DNA from: Streptomyces capillispiralis
GTDB lineage: Bacteria > Actinomycetota > Actinomycetes > Streptomycetales > Streptomycetaceae
Direction: 5' to 3'
Assembly: GCF_007829875.1 (NCBI RefSeq)
Contig: NZ_VIWV01000001.1
Coordinates: 3,938,501-4,002,500 of the forward strand
DNA length: 64,000 nt
The first letter of the stretch is position 1; each line of letters opens with the position of its first letter. A program made the position numbers and the translations under genes. Under the pieces are notes generated by a model. The model was given only the letters and a program-made list of their open reading frames with translations, ran no database searches and was not told where the DNA came from. Below, in pieces: positions 8,396-17,530 of this stretch.

Positions 8396-9640
8396 CTACG
8401 TGCGCGGACTCGGCGCTCCTCCGGGTGCCGGGGCCGCCTCCACCGGCTCCTCGCCGACGGGACGGCCGGGCGGAGGCTGCCGCTCCAGGATTGAGGCGCC
8501 GCCGCGCGGGCGCAGCCGTCCCCCCGCGCGGGCCACCAGACCGCCCAGCCGGCGCAGGAAGGACGTCGGCAGGAAGACCGCGTCGGCCGCGATCATCGCC
8601 AGGGAGAAGAAGGGCAGCCCGAGCACCACGGCGATCACCGCGTGCTCCATGATCATGAACGCCAGCAGCAGGTTCTTGACCCGCCGGTTGAACAGCGTGA
8701 ACGGGAAGGCGACCTGCACGGCCACCGTCGCGTAGGTCACCAGCATCACCATGGTGCCGCTGGCCGACAGCAGGTCCGCGAGGGCCGGCCAGGGCGAGAA
8801 GTACTCCAGGTGCAACGGGTAGTAGACGGCGGTGCCGTCCTGCCAGCGCGACCCCTGGATCTTGTACCAGCCGGCCGTGGCGTAGATCAGGCACGCCTCG
8901 GCCATGATCACGAAGAGCGCCCCGTTGTGCACGATGTTGGCGACCACGTCCAGCAGGATCCGCGCCTGCCCGGTCCCCGCGCGGCGCCCGGCCAGCCACC
9001 ACAGCGCCTGCGCCGCCCACACGGTCCACAGCAGCGCCGGTATGAACCAGTCGCCGTCCATCCGGCCGGCCAGCGTCGCCAGGAGCAGCGACAGACCCAG
9101 GACGCCCCACAGCGCCGGCCCGACCCGGTCGCGCGGCCGCTCCCCGCGCGCGCGGGCCGCGGCCGCGCGCCGCGCACGCCGGGCGTCCAGGGACCAGACC
9201 TGCCCGCAGCGCGTGAACACCAGGTACACCGACATCAGGTGCAGGACGTTGTCGCCGCCGTCGCCCATGAAGACGCTGCGGTTCTGCAGCGCCAGCACGC
9301 CCACCATGAACAGCACCGACATGGTGCGGGTGCGCCACCCGAGCAGCAGCAGGAGGCTCCACAGCACGGCGAGCGCGTACACGGCCTCGAACCAGCCCCG
9401 GCTGTCCGACCAGAGCAGCACGGTGAAGGCGTCGTTCGTCGCGATCAACTGCTCGGCGAGATCCCAGGACCAGGGCCCGTCGGGGCCGTACAGCTCGTGG
9501 CGGTGGGGGAACTCGCGCAGCAGGAACAGCAGCCAGGTCAGGCTGAAGCCGATGCGGATCACGGCCGTCTGGTGGGGGCCGAGCGCGGCGTCGGTGACGC
9601 GGGTGATCAGGCGCGAGAGCGCCGGGGAGAAGCCGTTCAT
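8396..9640 (-). CDS. HTTM domain integral membrane protein (vitamin K-dependent carboxylase-like)
   Basis: The 414-residue polytopic membrane protein has many hydrophobic segments (RIGFSLTWLLFLL near residue 29, ALAVLWSLLLLLGW near 90, FVIMAEACLIYATAGWYKIQGSRW, AFMIMEHAVIAVVLGLPFFS). The pattern of Trp/Tyr-rich loops matches the HTTM domain, which is related to the membrane part of vitamin K-dependent gamma-carboxylase. Its ATG at 9640 overlaps the stop of the upstream DUF5819 gene (ATGA), so the two are made together. Actinobacterial genomes often pair HTTM with DUF5819, which suggests a two-protein membrane complex. No reaction has been assigned to bacterial members of this kind, so no substrate is proposed. 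Confidence 0.8.
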   Translation of the reverse strand: MNGFSPALSRLITRVTDAALGPHQTAVIRIGFSLTWLLFLLREFPHRHELYGPDGPWSWDLAEQLIATNDAFTVLLWSDSRGWFEAVYALAVLWSLLLLLGWRTRTMSVLFMVGVLALQNRSVFMGDGGDNVLHLMSVYLVFTRCGQVWSLDARRARRAAAARARGERPRDRVGPALWGVLGLSLLLATLAGRMDGDWFIPALLWTVWAAQALWWLAGRRAGTGQARILLDVVANIVHNGALFVIMAEACLIYATAGWYKIQGSRWQDGTAVYYPLHLEYFSPWPALADLLSASGTMVMLVTYATVAVQVAFPFTLFNRRVKNLLLAFMIMEHAVIAVVLGLPFFSLAMIAADAVFLPTSFLRRLGGLVARAGGRLRPRGGASILERQPPPGRPVGEEPVEAAPAPGGAPSPRT

Positions 9641-10500
9641 CCGACGCCTCCCCGGGCCTCGTCCTCGGACAGGTGCCACCAGGACAGCGTGCGGTAGACG
9701 GGCGTGGTGGAGATCCGCTCCCGGCTCCACTCCGGCGGCTGCACGCCGGTGGTCCGCGAACGGACCTGGACGCGCTCGACGACACCGCCCGGACCGGCCG
9801 CGTCCGCGCGGTCGAGGCGCAGCGCCACGATCCGGCGTACGTACGCCTCGGCCAGCGCGCCGCGCAGGCCCACCGGGCGGTTGTCGTTGTCATGGGTCGA
9901 GACGAAGAAGTCCCAGGCGCGGCGCAGTTCGTTCTGCTGGGTGTGGCTGGGCAGCAGGTTGCCGTCGATGGCCCGGCCGTCCTGCGCGGACAGGTCGTAC
10001 CAGCCGGTGGTCCGGGTCGCCCCCTCCGCCGTGCGGACCTCGGCACGCACCTGGACGGCGATGTTCTGCTGCAGCGGGTTCGGCGCGAACAGCTTCCAGT
10101 TCTGCTCGAACTCCGGGTAGATCCAGCTCTCGATGGTCTCGCGGTGCTCCTTGCTGACCGTGTTCGGCGGTGCGACGTGCAGGAACGTCATGCCGAGGTG
10201 CACGCAGACCCCGACCGCCACGGCCGCGAGCGCCAGCGCGACGCCGATCCGATGGCCCAGCGAGAGCGCGGCCACCCCGGTACGGGGCTCGGCCCGCGGG
10301 CCGGTGCCGTCGTCGGCAGGGGGATGCGGACCGGACGACAGGTCTTCCGGGCCCTCGGGCCACTCGGGCCACGGGGGAGCGGCCGGAGGAGCAGCGGCTG
10401 GGGGAGCGGCCGGGGGAGCGGGCAGGGCGGGGCGCGGGTCCGGTACGCCCTGCCCGGCAGGCCCGTGCCGGGCGTTCGAGCCCTCGTCGTACGCGTCCAT
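9637..10500 (-). CDS. DUF5819 family membrane-anchored protein
   Basis: The 287-residue product has a Pro/Ala-rich N-terminal 70 residues, one transmembrane segment (about 80-103, VALALAAVAVGVCVHLGMTF) and an extracytoplasmic domain with HVAPPNTVSKEH, WIYPEFEQNWKLFAPNP and SWWHLSEDEA. The WKLFAPNP region is typical of DUF5819. It overlaps by 4 bp with the HTTM gene downstream and probably forms a complex with it. Its 5' region is shared with the divergent paaA gene. Function is unknown. Confidence 0.75.
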   Translation of the reverse strand: MDAYDEGSNARHGPAGQGVPDPRPALPAPPAAPPAAAPPAAPPWPEWPEGPEDLSSGPHPPADDGTGPRAEPRTGVAALSLGHRIGVALALAAVAVGVCVHLGMTFLHVAPPNTVSKEHRETIESWIYPEFEQNWKLFAPNPLQQNIAVQVRAEVRTAEGATRTTGWYDLSAQDGRAIDGNLLPSHTQQNELRRAWDFFVSTHDNDNRPVGLRGALAEAYVRRIVALRLDRADAAGPGGVVERVQVRSRTTGVQPPEWSRERISTTPVYRTLSWWHLSEDEARGGVG

Positions 10501-10811
10501 TCCGCCCCGATCCCCGCATCCCGGTGTCGCTGCCCACGCCCGGCCTCGGAAGCGGCCCGTCCGCGCCGCGCGACCGCTCCGCCGTGTCGCACGGAACGGT
10601 ACTCAGCACGGGCCCCCGGGCACAGCCCGGCCGAACTCCGGTTCCGTGGCCGTCACCTCATCGCGGCGCGGGCGCCGTTGTCCACAGGTGACCCTCGCAG
10701 GTTATCCACAGCGGTTGACACCTCGCGGCGCCCGTCACACCATGGAATCGCACGAACCGAACGATCGGTCGGGAGCGTGCTCCGGGAAGCATCCAGGTCG
10801 AGGGGGACCCC
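10501..10811. promoter_or_regulatory. Divergent regulatory region between the DUF5819 gene and paaA
   Basis: There is no gene in this 311-bp gap. It holds two DnaA-box matches (TTGTCCACA 10678-10686 and TTATCCACA 10702-10710), a possible -35 TTGACA (10715-10720) and a PaaR-type palindrome at 10756-10769 placed where a repressor would block paaA transcription. The -10 element is not obvious. Confidence 0.5.
10756..10769. promoter_or_regulatory. PaaR-type operator upstream of paaA
   Basis: ACCGAACGATCGGT matches the core ACCGNNCGNNCGGT exactly. It lies 42 bp before the paaA start and downstream of a TTGACA -35-like box, so a bound repressor would overlap the start of transcription. It is the third copy in the window. 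Confidence 0.65.
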
Positions 10812-11839
<1,028 letters not shown>

Positions 11840-11843
<4 letters not shown>

Positions 11844-12127
11844 CCCACACCGACTGGCCCCTGTGGGAGGTCTTCGTGCGCTCGCGCCGGGGACTGTCCC
11901 ACACCCACGCCGGCAGCCTGCACGCCCCGGACGCGGAGCTCGCCCTGCGCAACGCCCGCGATCTGTACACCCGGCGCGGCGAGGGCGTCTCCATCTGGGT
12001 CGTGCCGTCCTCCGCCGTCACCGCCTCCTCGCCCGACGAGAAGGACCCGTTCTTCGAACCGGCCGCGGACAAGCCCTACCGGCACCCCACGTTCTACGAG
12101 ATCCCCGAGGGGGTGCAGCACCTGTGA
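11840..12127 (+). CDS. paaB: 1,2-phenylacetyl-CoA epoxidase subunit PaaB
   Basis: This small, 95-residue subunit of the epoxidase complex is needed to hold PaaA-PaaC heterodimers together. The start WPLWEVFVRSRRGLSHTHAGS and the stretch ALRNARDLYTRRGEGVSIWVV are characteristic of PaaB, and the length fits. The ATG overlaps the paaA stop and the paaC GTG overlaps its own stop, so stoichiometric expression by translational coupling is likely. Confidence 0.95.
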
Positions 12128-12858
12128 CGACGACACCCGCCAAGGACGCCGCCCACACGACGGCCGCCCTCGCCCTCGGTGACGACGCCTTGGTGCTCTC
12201 CCACCGCCTGGGCGAGTGGGCCGGCCACGCTCCGGTGCTGGAGGAGGAGGTCGCCCTCGCCAACATCGCGCTGGACCTGCTGGGCCAGGCCCGGGTGCTG
12301 CTGTCGATGGCCGGCGACGAGGACGAGCTGGCGTATCTGCGCGAGGAGCGCGCCTTCCGCAACCTCCAGTTGGTGGAACAGCCCAACGGCGACTTCGCCC
12401 ACACCATCGTCCGCCAGCTGTACTTCTCCGCCCACCAGTACCTCCTCTACACCGAACTCGCCTCCGGGGACGGCCCGTTCGCCCCGCTGGCCGGCAAGGC
12501 CGTCAAGGAGATCGCCTACCACCTCGACCACGCCGAGCAGTGGACGCTGCGGCTCGGTGACGGCACCGACGAGAGCCACCGCCGGACGCAGCGGGCCGTG
12601 GACGCGCTGTGGCGCTACACCGGCGAGATGTTCCAGCCGGTCGAGGGCCTCGACGCCGACTGGGCGGCCGCGGACGCGGCCTGGCTGGAGCGGGTCACCG
12701 AGACCCTGCGCCGGGCCACGCTGACCGTGCCCGACACGTCCCGCACGGGAGCGTGGGCGGCCGGCGCGGGCCGCCAGGGCCTGCACACCGAGCCCTTCGG
12801 CCGCATGCTCGCCGAGATGCAGCACCTGCACCGCAGCCACCCGGGGGCGACATGGTGA
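12124..12858 (+). CDS. paaC: 1,2-phenylacetyl-CoA epoxidase structural subunit PaaC
   Basis: The product is a ferritin-like helical protein of 244 residues that is the structural partner of PaaA and lacks a working iron site. Segments such as DALVLSHRLGEWAGHAPVLEE, NIALDLLGQARVLL and YHLDHAEQWTLRLGDGT are typical. The start is the GTG at 12124, overlapping the paaB TGA (GTGA). No ATG occurs in a better place. Confidence 0.93.
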   Translation: MTTTPAKDAAHTTAALALGDDALVLSHRLGEWAGHAPVLEEEVALANIALDLLGQARVLLSMAGDEDELAYLREERAFRNLQLVEQPNGDFAHTIVRQLYFSAHQYLLYTELASGDGPFAPLAGKAVKEIAYHLDHAEQWTLRLGDGTDESHRRTQRAVDALWRYTGEMFQPVEGLDADWAAADAAWLERVTETLRRATLTVPDTSRTGAWAAGAGRQGLHTEPFGRMLAEMQHLHRSHPGATW

Positions 12859-13391
12859 CCACCACCCCGCTGGAGGAGGAACTCCTCGAGCTCGCCGGTT
12901 CGGTGCCCGACCCCGAACTGCCCGTGCTGACGCTGCGCGAGCTCGGTGTCGTGCGCGCGGTGCACGCGCGCGGGGCCGACTCCGTCGAGGTCGAGCTGAC
13001 GCCGACGTACACCGGCTGCCCGGCCGTCGAGGCGATGAGCGTGGACATCGAGCGGGTGCTGCGCGAGCACGGGGTGCGCGAGGTCACCGTACGCACGGTG
13101 CTCGCGCCCGCCTGGTCGACCGACGACATCACGGACGAAGGGCGGCGCAAACTGCGGGAGTTCGGCATCGCCCCGCCGCGCGTCGGGGCGGCCTCCGGGC
13201 CGGTCCGGCTGGAGCTGGGGCCGACGCGCACGCTCGGCTCCCCGCCGCAGGACGGCCCCGACCCCGTGCGCTGCCCGCACTGCGGGTCCGCCGAGACCGA
13301 ACTGCTCAGCCGTTTCTCCTCCACCGCCTGCAAGGCGCTGCGCCGCTGCCTGACCTGCCGTGAACCGTTCGACCACTTCAAGGAGTTGTGA
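12852..13391 (+). CDS. paaD: Phenylacetate epoxidase maturation protein PaaD
   Basis: The 179-residue product has two parts. Residues 1-105 are a MIP18/DUF59 domain (SVPDPELPVLTLRELGVVR, then TPTYTGCPAVEAM with the conserved cysteine). Residues about 140-175 are a zinc ribbon (CPHCGS, then CLTCREPF). PaaD-type proteins are thought to help assemble the iron or iron-sulfur centres of the epoxidase system. The ATG at 12852 overlaps paaC by 7 bp; a GTG at 12855 giving a 4-bp overlap is an equally plausible start. Confidence 0.92.
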   Translation: MVTTTPLEEELLELAGSVPDPELPVLTLRELGVVRAVHARGADSVEVELTPTYTGCPAVEAMSVDIERVLREHGVREVTVRTVLAPAWSTDDITDEGRRKLREFGIAPPRVGAASGPVRLELGPTRTLGSPPQDGPDPVRCPHCGSAETELLSRFSSTACKALRRCLTCREPFDHFKEL

Positions 13392-14449
13392 TGGCCCGCT
13401 TCCACCGGCTCCGGGTGGCCGCGGTCGACCGGCTCACCGACGACTCCGTCGCCCTCACCCTCGCCGTCCCCCCGCACCTGCGCGAGGAGTACCGCTACGC
13501 CCCCGGCCAGCACCTGGCCCTGCGGCGCACCGCCGACGGCGAGGAGATACGGCGCACCTACTCCATCTGCTCCCCCGCCCCCGAGGACGGGGCCCCGAGC
13601 AGCCTCCGGGTCGGGGTGCGGCTGGTGGAGGGCGGGGCCTTCTCCACCTACGCCCTCAAGGAGATCGACCTCGGCGACGAGCTGGAGGTAATGACCCCGG
13701 CCGGCCGTTTCACGCTCCCGCCCGCGCCGGGCCTGTACGCGGCGATCGTCGGCGGCAGCGGCATCACCCCGGTGCTGTCGATCGTCTCGACCCTCCTCGC
13801 CCGCGAGCCCCGGGCCCGGTTCTGCCTGATCCGCAGCGACCGGACGGCCGCCTCGACGATGTTCCTCGAGGATGTCGCCGACCTGAAGGACCGCTACCCC
13901 GAGCGGCTCCAGCTGGTCACGGCGCTCTCCCGGGAGGAGCAGCAGGCGGGGCTGCCGTCCGGGCGGCTGGACCGGGAGCGGCTGACCGGACTGCTGCCGG
14001 CCCTGCTGCCCGTGGAGCAGGTGGACGGCTGGTTCCTGTGCGGTCCGTACGGCCTGGTCGAGGGCGCCGAGCGGGCGCTGCGCGGTCTGGGGGTCGCCCG
14101 CTCCCGCATCCACGAGGAGATCTTCCACGTGGACGCCGGCCCGGCGCCCGTCCCCACGGCATCCGCCCCCACGCACAGCACGGTCACCGCCCGGCTGGAC
14201 GGACGCGGCGGCAGCTGGCCCGTCCGGGACGGCGAGTCCCTCCTGGAGACGGTGCTGCGCAACCGGCCCGACGCGCCCTACGCCTGCAAGGGCGGGGTGT
14301 GCGGGACCTGCCGCGCCTTCCTCGTCTCCGGTGAGGTGCGCATGGACCGCAACTTCGCGCTGGAGTCGGAGGAGACAGAGGCGGGCTATGTCCTGGCCTG
14401 CCAGTCGCATCCGGTGACGGAGACGGTGGAGCTGGACTTCGACCGGTAG
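13391..14449 (+). CDS. paaE: 1,2-phenylacetyl-CoA epoxidase reductase PaaE
   Basis: This reductase moves electrons from NAD(P)H through FAD and a [2Fe-2S] cluster to PaaA. The 352-residue product has an N-terminal ferredoxin-NADP reductase domain (RRTYSICSP binds flavin; IVGGSGITPVLSI and WFLCGPYGLVEGAE are the nucleotide-binding part) and a C-terminal plant-type ferredoxin domain. Its cluster cysteines are in CKGGVCGTC plus the Cys of VLACQSHP. The ATG at 13391 has AAGGAG at good spacing and forms TGATG with the paaD stop; a GTG at 13388 is the alternative. It is the last gene of paaABCDE. Confidence 0.95.
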   Translation: MARFHRLRVAAVDRLTDDSVALTLAVPPHLREEYRYAPGQHLALRRTADGEEIRRTYSICSPAPEDGAPSSLRVGVRLVEGGAFSTYALKEIDLGDELEVMTPAGRFTLPPAPGLYAAIVGGSGITPVLSIVSTLLAREPRARFCLIRSDRTAASTMFLEDVADLKDRYPERLQLVTALSREEQQAGLPSGRLDRERLTGLLPALLPVEQVDGWFLCGPYGLVEGAERALRGLGVARSRIHEEIFHVDAGPAPVPTASAPTHSTVTARLDGRGGSWPVRDGESLLETVLRNRPDAPYACKGGVCGTCRAFLVSGEVRMDRNFALESEETEAGYVLACQSHPVTETVELDFDR

Positions 14450-14515
14450 GCCCAGCTCAAGCCCCCGCACGTCCGGGGGGGAGGACACGGACGTCAGCCG
14501 AAGCAGCCCGCCGAC

Positions 14516-14533
14516 GATCGTCCAAGGACGATC
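14516..14533. repeat. 18-bp palindrome (first of a related pair)
   Basis: GATCGTCC and GGACGATC flank AA in the convergent space after paaE. A second palindrome with similar arms lies at 14572-14589. No T-run follows, so a classical terminator is not clear. Confidence 0.6.
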
Positions 14534-14571
14534 ACCAGAAGCGATCATCCACAGACGGCCGTCCGGGGACG

Positions 14572-14589
14572 GACCGTCCCGGGACGGTC
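14572..14589. repeat. 18-bp perfect palindrome (second of a related pair)
   Basis: GACCGTCCC directly abuts GGGACGGTC. The shape GAYCGTCC-N2-GGACGRTC is shared with the palindrome at 14516-14533. It lies 23 bp from the end of the rhodanese gene. It could be a weak bidirectional terminator or a protein site. Confidence 0.6.
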
Positions 14590-14611
14590 GCCGGCGGGCG
14601 AGTGACCGCCG

Positions 14612-14959
14612 CTACAGGACGTATCCCGACGCCCCGTCGTCGGTGACGACGGGGCGTCCCGCGGACTCCCACACCTGCATGCCGCCGTCGACGTTGACGG
14701 CATCGATGCCCTGCTGGGCCAGATACATCGTGACCTGCGCCGACCGCCCACCGGACCGGCAGATCACATGCACCCGGCCGTCCTGCGGCGCGGCCTCGGT
14801 CAGCTCGCCGTAGCGGGACACGAACTCGCTGAGGGGAATGTGCAGCGCCCCTTCGGCGTGACCGGCCTTCCACTCGTCGTCCTCGCGGACGTCCAGCAGG
14901 AAGTCGCCGTCCTTGAGGTCCGTGATCCGGACCGTGGGCACACCAGCTCCAAAACTCAT
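14612..14959 (-). CDS. Single-domain rhodanese-like protein
   Basis: The 115-residue product is one rhodanese domain: FLLDVREDDEWKAGHAEGA, then the active-site loop CRSGGRS with the sulfur-carrying cysteine, then GGMQVW. Such proteins carry persulfide sulfur, but the partner is not known. The start is the ATG at 14959, giving the normal length; the frame upstream is unrelated. It lies 34 bp downstream of the J-domain gene on the same strand, so the two may form a transcription unit. Confidence 0.88.
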   Translation of the reverse strand: MSFGAGVPTVRITDLKDGDFLLDVREDDEWKAGHAEGALHIPLSEFVSRYGELTEAAPQDGRVHVICRSGGRSAQVTMYLAQQGIDAVNVDGGMQVWESAGRPVVTDDGASGYVL

Positions 14960-14993
14960 GTCTCCGACGCTACCCGACCGGGCGGGCCCCGGT

Positions 14994-15836
14994 TCAGGCC
15001 GTGAGGGCCGCGAGCTCCGCCTCACGTTCGGACACCTGGTCCCGCAGCTGACCGGCGATCTCCTCGAGCAGCGCGTCCGGGTCGTCCGGAGCGAGACGGA
15101 GCATCGATCCGATGGCGCTCTCCTCCAGATCCCTGGCGACCAGCGTCAGCAGTTCCTTGCGCCGGGAGAGCCATTCGAGACGCGCGTAGAGCTCCTCGCC
15201 CGCGCTCGGGACGCGCTTCAGCTCCGGCCCGGCGGCCCACTCCTCGGCGAGCTCCCGCAGCTCGGCCTCGTTGCCGCGGGCGTAGGCGGCGTTGACGCGG
15301 GTGATGAACTCCTCGCGGCGCGCGCGTTCCTGGTCCTCCTGCGCCAGGTCCGGGTGGGCCTTGCGGGCGAGGTCGCGGTAGAGCTTGCGGACCTCCTCGC
15401 TGGGCCGCACCCGCTGCGGAGGCCGGACCGGCTGGTCCGTGAGCATGGCCGTGGCCTCCGGGAAGAGGCCCTCGCTGTCCATCCAGCCGTTCATCAGCTC
15501 TTCGACGCCCGGGATCGGCATCAGCCGGGCGCGCGCCTCGTCAGCCCGGCGCCGGTCCTCGGGATCATCGCTGCGGGCGGCCTTGGCCTCCAGGATCCGG
15601 GCGTCCAGTTCCTCGATGCGGGCGTACATCGGGCCGAGCTTCTGCTCGTGCAGCCGGGAGAAGTTCTCGACCTCGACGCGGAAGGTCTCCACGGCGATCT
15701 CGAACTCGATGAGGGCCTGCTCGGCCGCCCGTACGGCCTGCTCGAGCCGCTCCTCGGGCCGCGCCGCACCACCACCGCCGGGCGTCCGCTCCACACCGGC
15801 GCCGCCGCCACCCTGCTCACCTTCCGAGGTCGTCAC
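14994..15836 (-). CDS. J-domain-containing protein
   Basis: The product has about 280 residues. A long charged helical region (residues about 25-110, rich in Glu, Arg and Ala, probably coiled coil) is followed near residues 140-190 by a degenerate J-domain: VRKLYRDLARKAHPDLAQEDQ contains the HPD tripeptide that stimulates Hsp70 ATPase. The rest is helical. The GTG at 15836 is chosen because upstream residues look non-coding, but no clear ribosome site is seen and a GTG at 15869 is possible. A role as a DnaK co-chaperone is inferred only from HPD. Confidence 0.75.
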   Translation of the reverse strand: MTTSEGEQGGGGAGVERTPGGGGAARPEERLEQAVRAAEQALIEFEIAVETFRVEVENFSRLHEQKLGPMYARIEELDARILEAKAARSDDPEDRRRADEARARLMPIPGVEELMNGWMDSEGLFPEATAMLTDQPVRPPQRVRPSEEVRKLYRDLARKAHPDLAQEDQERARREEFITRVNAAYARGNEAELRELAEEWAAGPELKRVPSAGEELYARLEWLSRRKELLTLVARDLEESAIGSMLRLAPDDPDALLEEIAGQLRDQVSEREAELAALTA

Positions 15837-15924
15837 CCGGACAGCGTAGGCCACCCGCCCGGGCCCCACGGTCCGCCCCGGCGGAACACCCCGGAGCAGG
15901 CCCGTGAGGCTCCCCCGGATGCGC

Positions 15925-17418
15925 TCACGCCCCCGTCTCCGCCGCGATCCGCCCCGACCGCACCGCTGTCAGCAGGTCCGCGTGATCGGCCTCGGTGCGG
16001 TCGGCGTAGGCGACGGCGAACGCGGCCACCGCCTCGTCCAGTTCCTCGTTCTTCCCGCAGTAGCCGGCGATGCCGCGGGGGTCGGCGCTGTGGGAGTGGG
16101 CGCGGGCCAGGAGGGCTCCGGTCATCCGGGCGTAGTCGTCGACCTGGTCGGCGGCCAGTGCCGCCGGGTCGACGCTGCCCTTGCGGTTGCGGAACTGGCG
16201 CACCTGGAAGGGGCGGCCGTCGACCGTCGTCCAGCCCAGCAGGCTGTCGCTTATGACCTGCATCCGCTTCTGGCCCTGGACCACCCGCCTGCCCTCGTGT
16301 CCGGCCTCCGGGACCTCGAAGCCGGCCGTCGGCAGGTGCGGCACCAGCGCCGAGGGGCGGGCCTCCTTCACCTGGAGGACCAGGGGCTCGCCACGGTGAT
16401 CGAGGAGCAGTACGACGTACGAGCGGGTGCCGACGCTGCCCGTGCCGACGACGCGGAACGCCACGTCGTGCACCGCGTGCCGGGCCAGCAGCGGAAGGCG
16501 GTCGGGCGGGAGCGTGCCGAGGTAGTCCTCCAGTGAGGAGGCCACGGCGGCGGCCTCCTCGTCCGGTATCCGGCGCAGGACCGGCGGCGCGTCGACGAAA
16601 CGGCGCCCGCCGTCCTCGGTCGCCTCGGTCGACTTGGCCGCGAAACGGCCGCTGGTGTTGGAGCGGGCCTTCTCGGAGACCCGCTCCAGCGTGCCCAGCA
16701 GGTCGTGGGCGTCGGTGTGGGAGACCAGTTCCTCGTCCGCGATGGCGTTCCACGCGTCCAGCGCGGGCAGCCGGGACAGCAGCCGCATCGTGCGTCGGTA
16801 GGCCCCCACCGTGTCGCGGGCCGCGGCACGGCAAGTGTCCTCGTCCGCGCCCGCCTCCCGGCCGGCGAGCACCAGCGAGGTGGCGAGCCGCTTGAGGTCC
16901 CATTCCCAGGGACCGCGCACCGTCTCGTCGAAGTCGTTCAGGTCGATGACCAGGCCGCCCCGCGCGTCACCGTAGAGGCCGAAGTTGGCCGCGTGGGCGT
17001 CACCGCAGATCTGGGCGCCGATCCGGGTCACGGGGGTGCGGGCCAGGTCGTACGCCATGAGGCCCGCCGATCCGCGCAGGAAGGCGAACGGGGTCGCCGC
17101 CATCCGGCCCACCCGGAGGGGGGTCAGCTCGGGCAGCCGGCCGCGGCTGGACTCCTCGACGGCACCCACCGCGTCGGGCCGGGAGGCGTCCAGGTCGAGG
17201 GTGGCGTGCGCACCGCGCGGAACGCGCTTGCGCAGGGCCTTGCCCTCCTCCCGGGCGCTGCCCGCATCCGGCCACTCGGCGAACCCGGGCACCCGCGGCA
17301 GCCGCCGCCCCCGCCCGGACCCACCAGCCCCGCTGACACCGCTGCCCTCGCCAGACCCACCGGCCACGACCTCGGCCACGGCAACCGCCTCCCCCGTACC
17401 CCTGCGTGTCGTACACAC
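15925..17418 (-). CDS. DUF2252 family protein
   Basis: The 497-residue product matches DUF2252 in length and in motifs: FLRGSAGLMAYDLA, the ICGDAHAANFGLYG segment, DLNDFDETVRGPWEWDLKRLA and KGSVDPAALAADQVDDYARMTG. The GDAHAANFG and DFDE pattern resembles the catalytic and metal-binding motifs of aminoglycoside-phosphotransferase/kinase folds, so a kinase-like fold is likely, but no substrate is known. The first 45 residues are a Gly/Ser/Arg-rich tail, so the start at GTG 17418 is uncertain. It stands alone on the minus strand. Confidence 0.8.
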   Translation of the reverse strand: MCTTRRGTGEAVAVAEVVAGGSGEGSGVSGAGGSGRGRRLPRVPGFAEWPDAGSAREEGKALRKRVPRGAHATLDLDASRPDAVGAVEESSRGRLPELTPLRVGRMAATPFAFLRGSAGLMAYDLARTPVTRIGAQICGDAHAANFGLYGDARGGLVIDLNDFDETVRGPWEWDLKRLATSLVLAGREAGADEDTCRAAARDTVGAYRRTMRLLSRLPALDAWNAIADEELVSHTDAHDLLGTLERVSEKARSNTSGRFAAKSTEATEDGGRRFVDAPPVLRRIPDEEAAAVASSLEDYLGTLPPDRLPLLARHAVHDVAFRVVGTGSVGTRSYVVLLLDHRGEPLVLQVKEARPSALVPHLPTAGFEVPEAGHEGRRVVQGQKRMQVISDSLLGWTTVDGRPFQVRQFRNRKGSVDPAALAADQVDDYARMTGALLARAHSHSADPRGIAGYCGKNEELDEAVAAFAVAYADRTEADHADLLTAVRSGRIAAETGA

Positions 17419-17530
17419 GCGCCCACCATCGACCGTGCCGACCGTACATCCGGTGGCCGAGACGCGTCAGACCCTGTGGACAACTCGCGCCCTGGGGACA
17501 ACCAGGCCCCCGGCACGGCACCTCCCCCGC

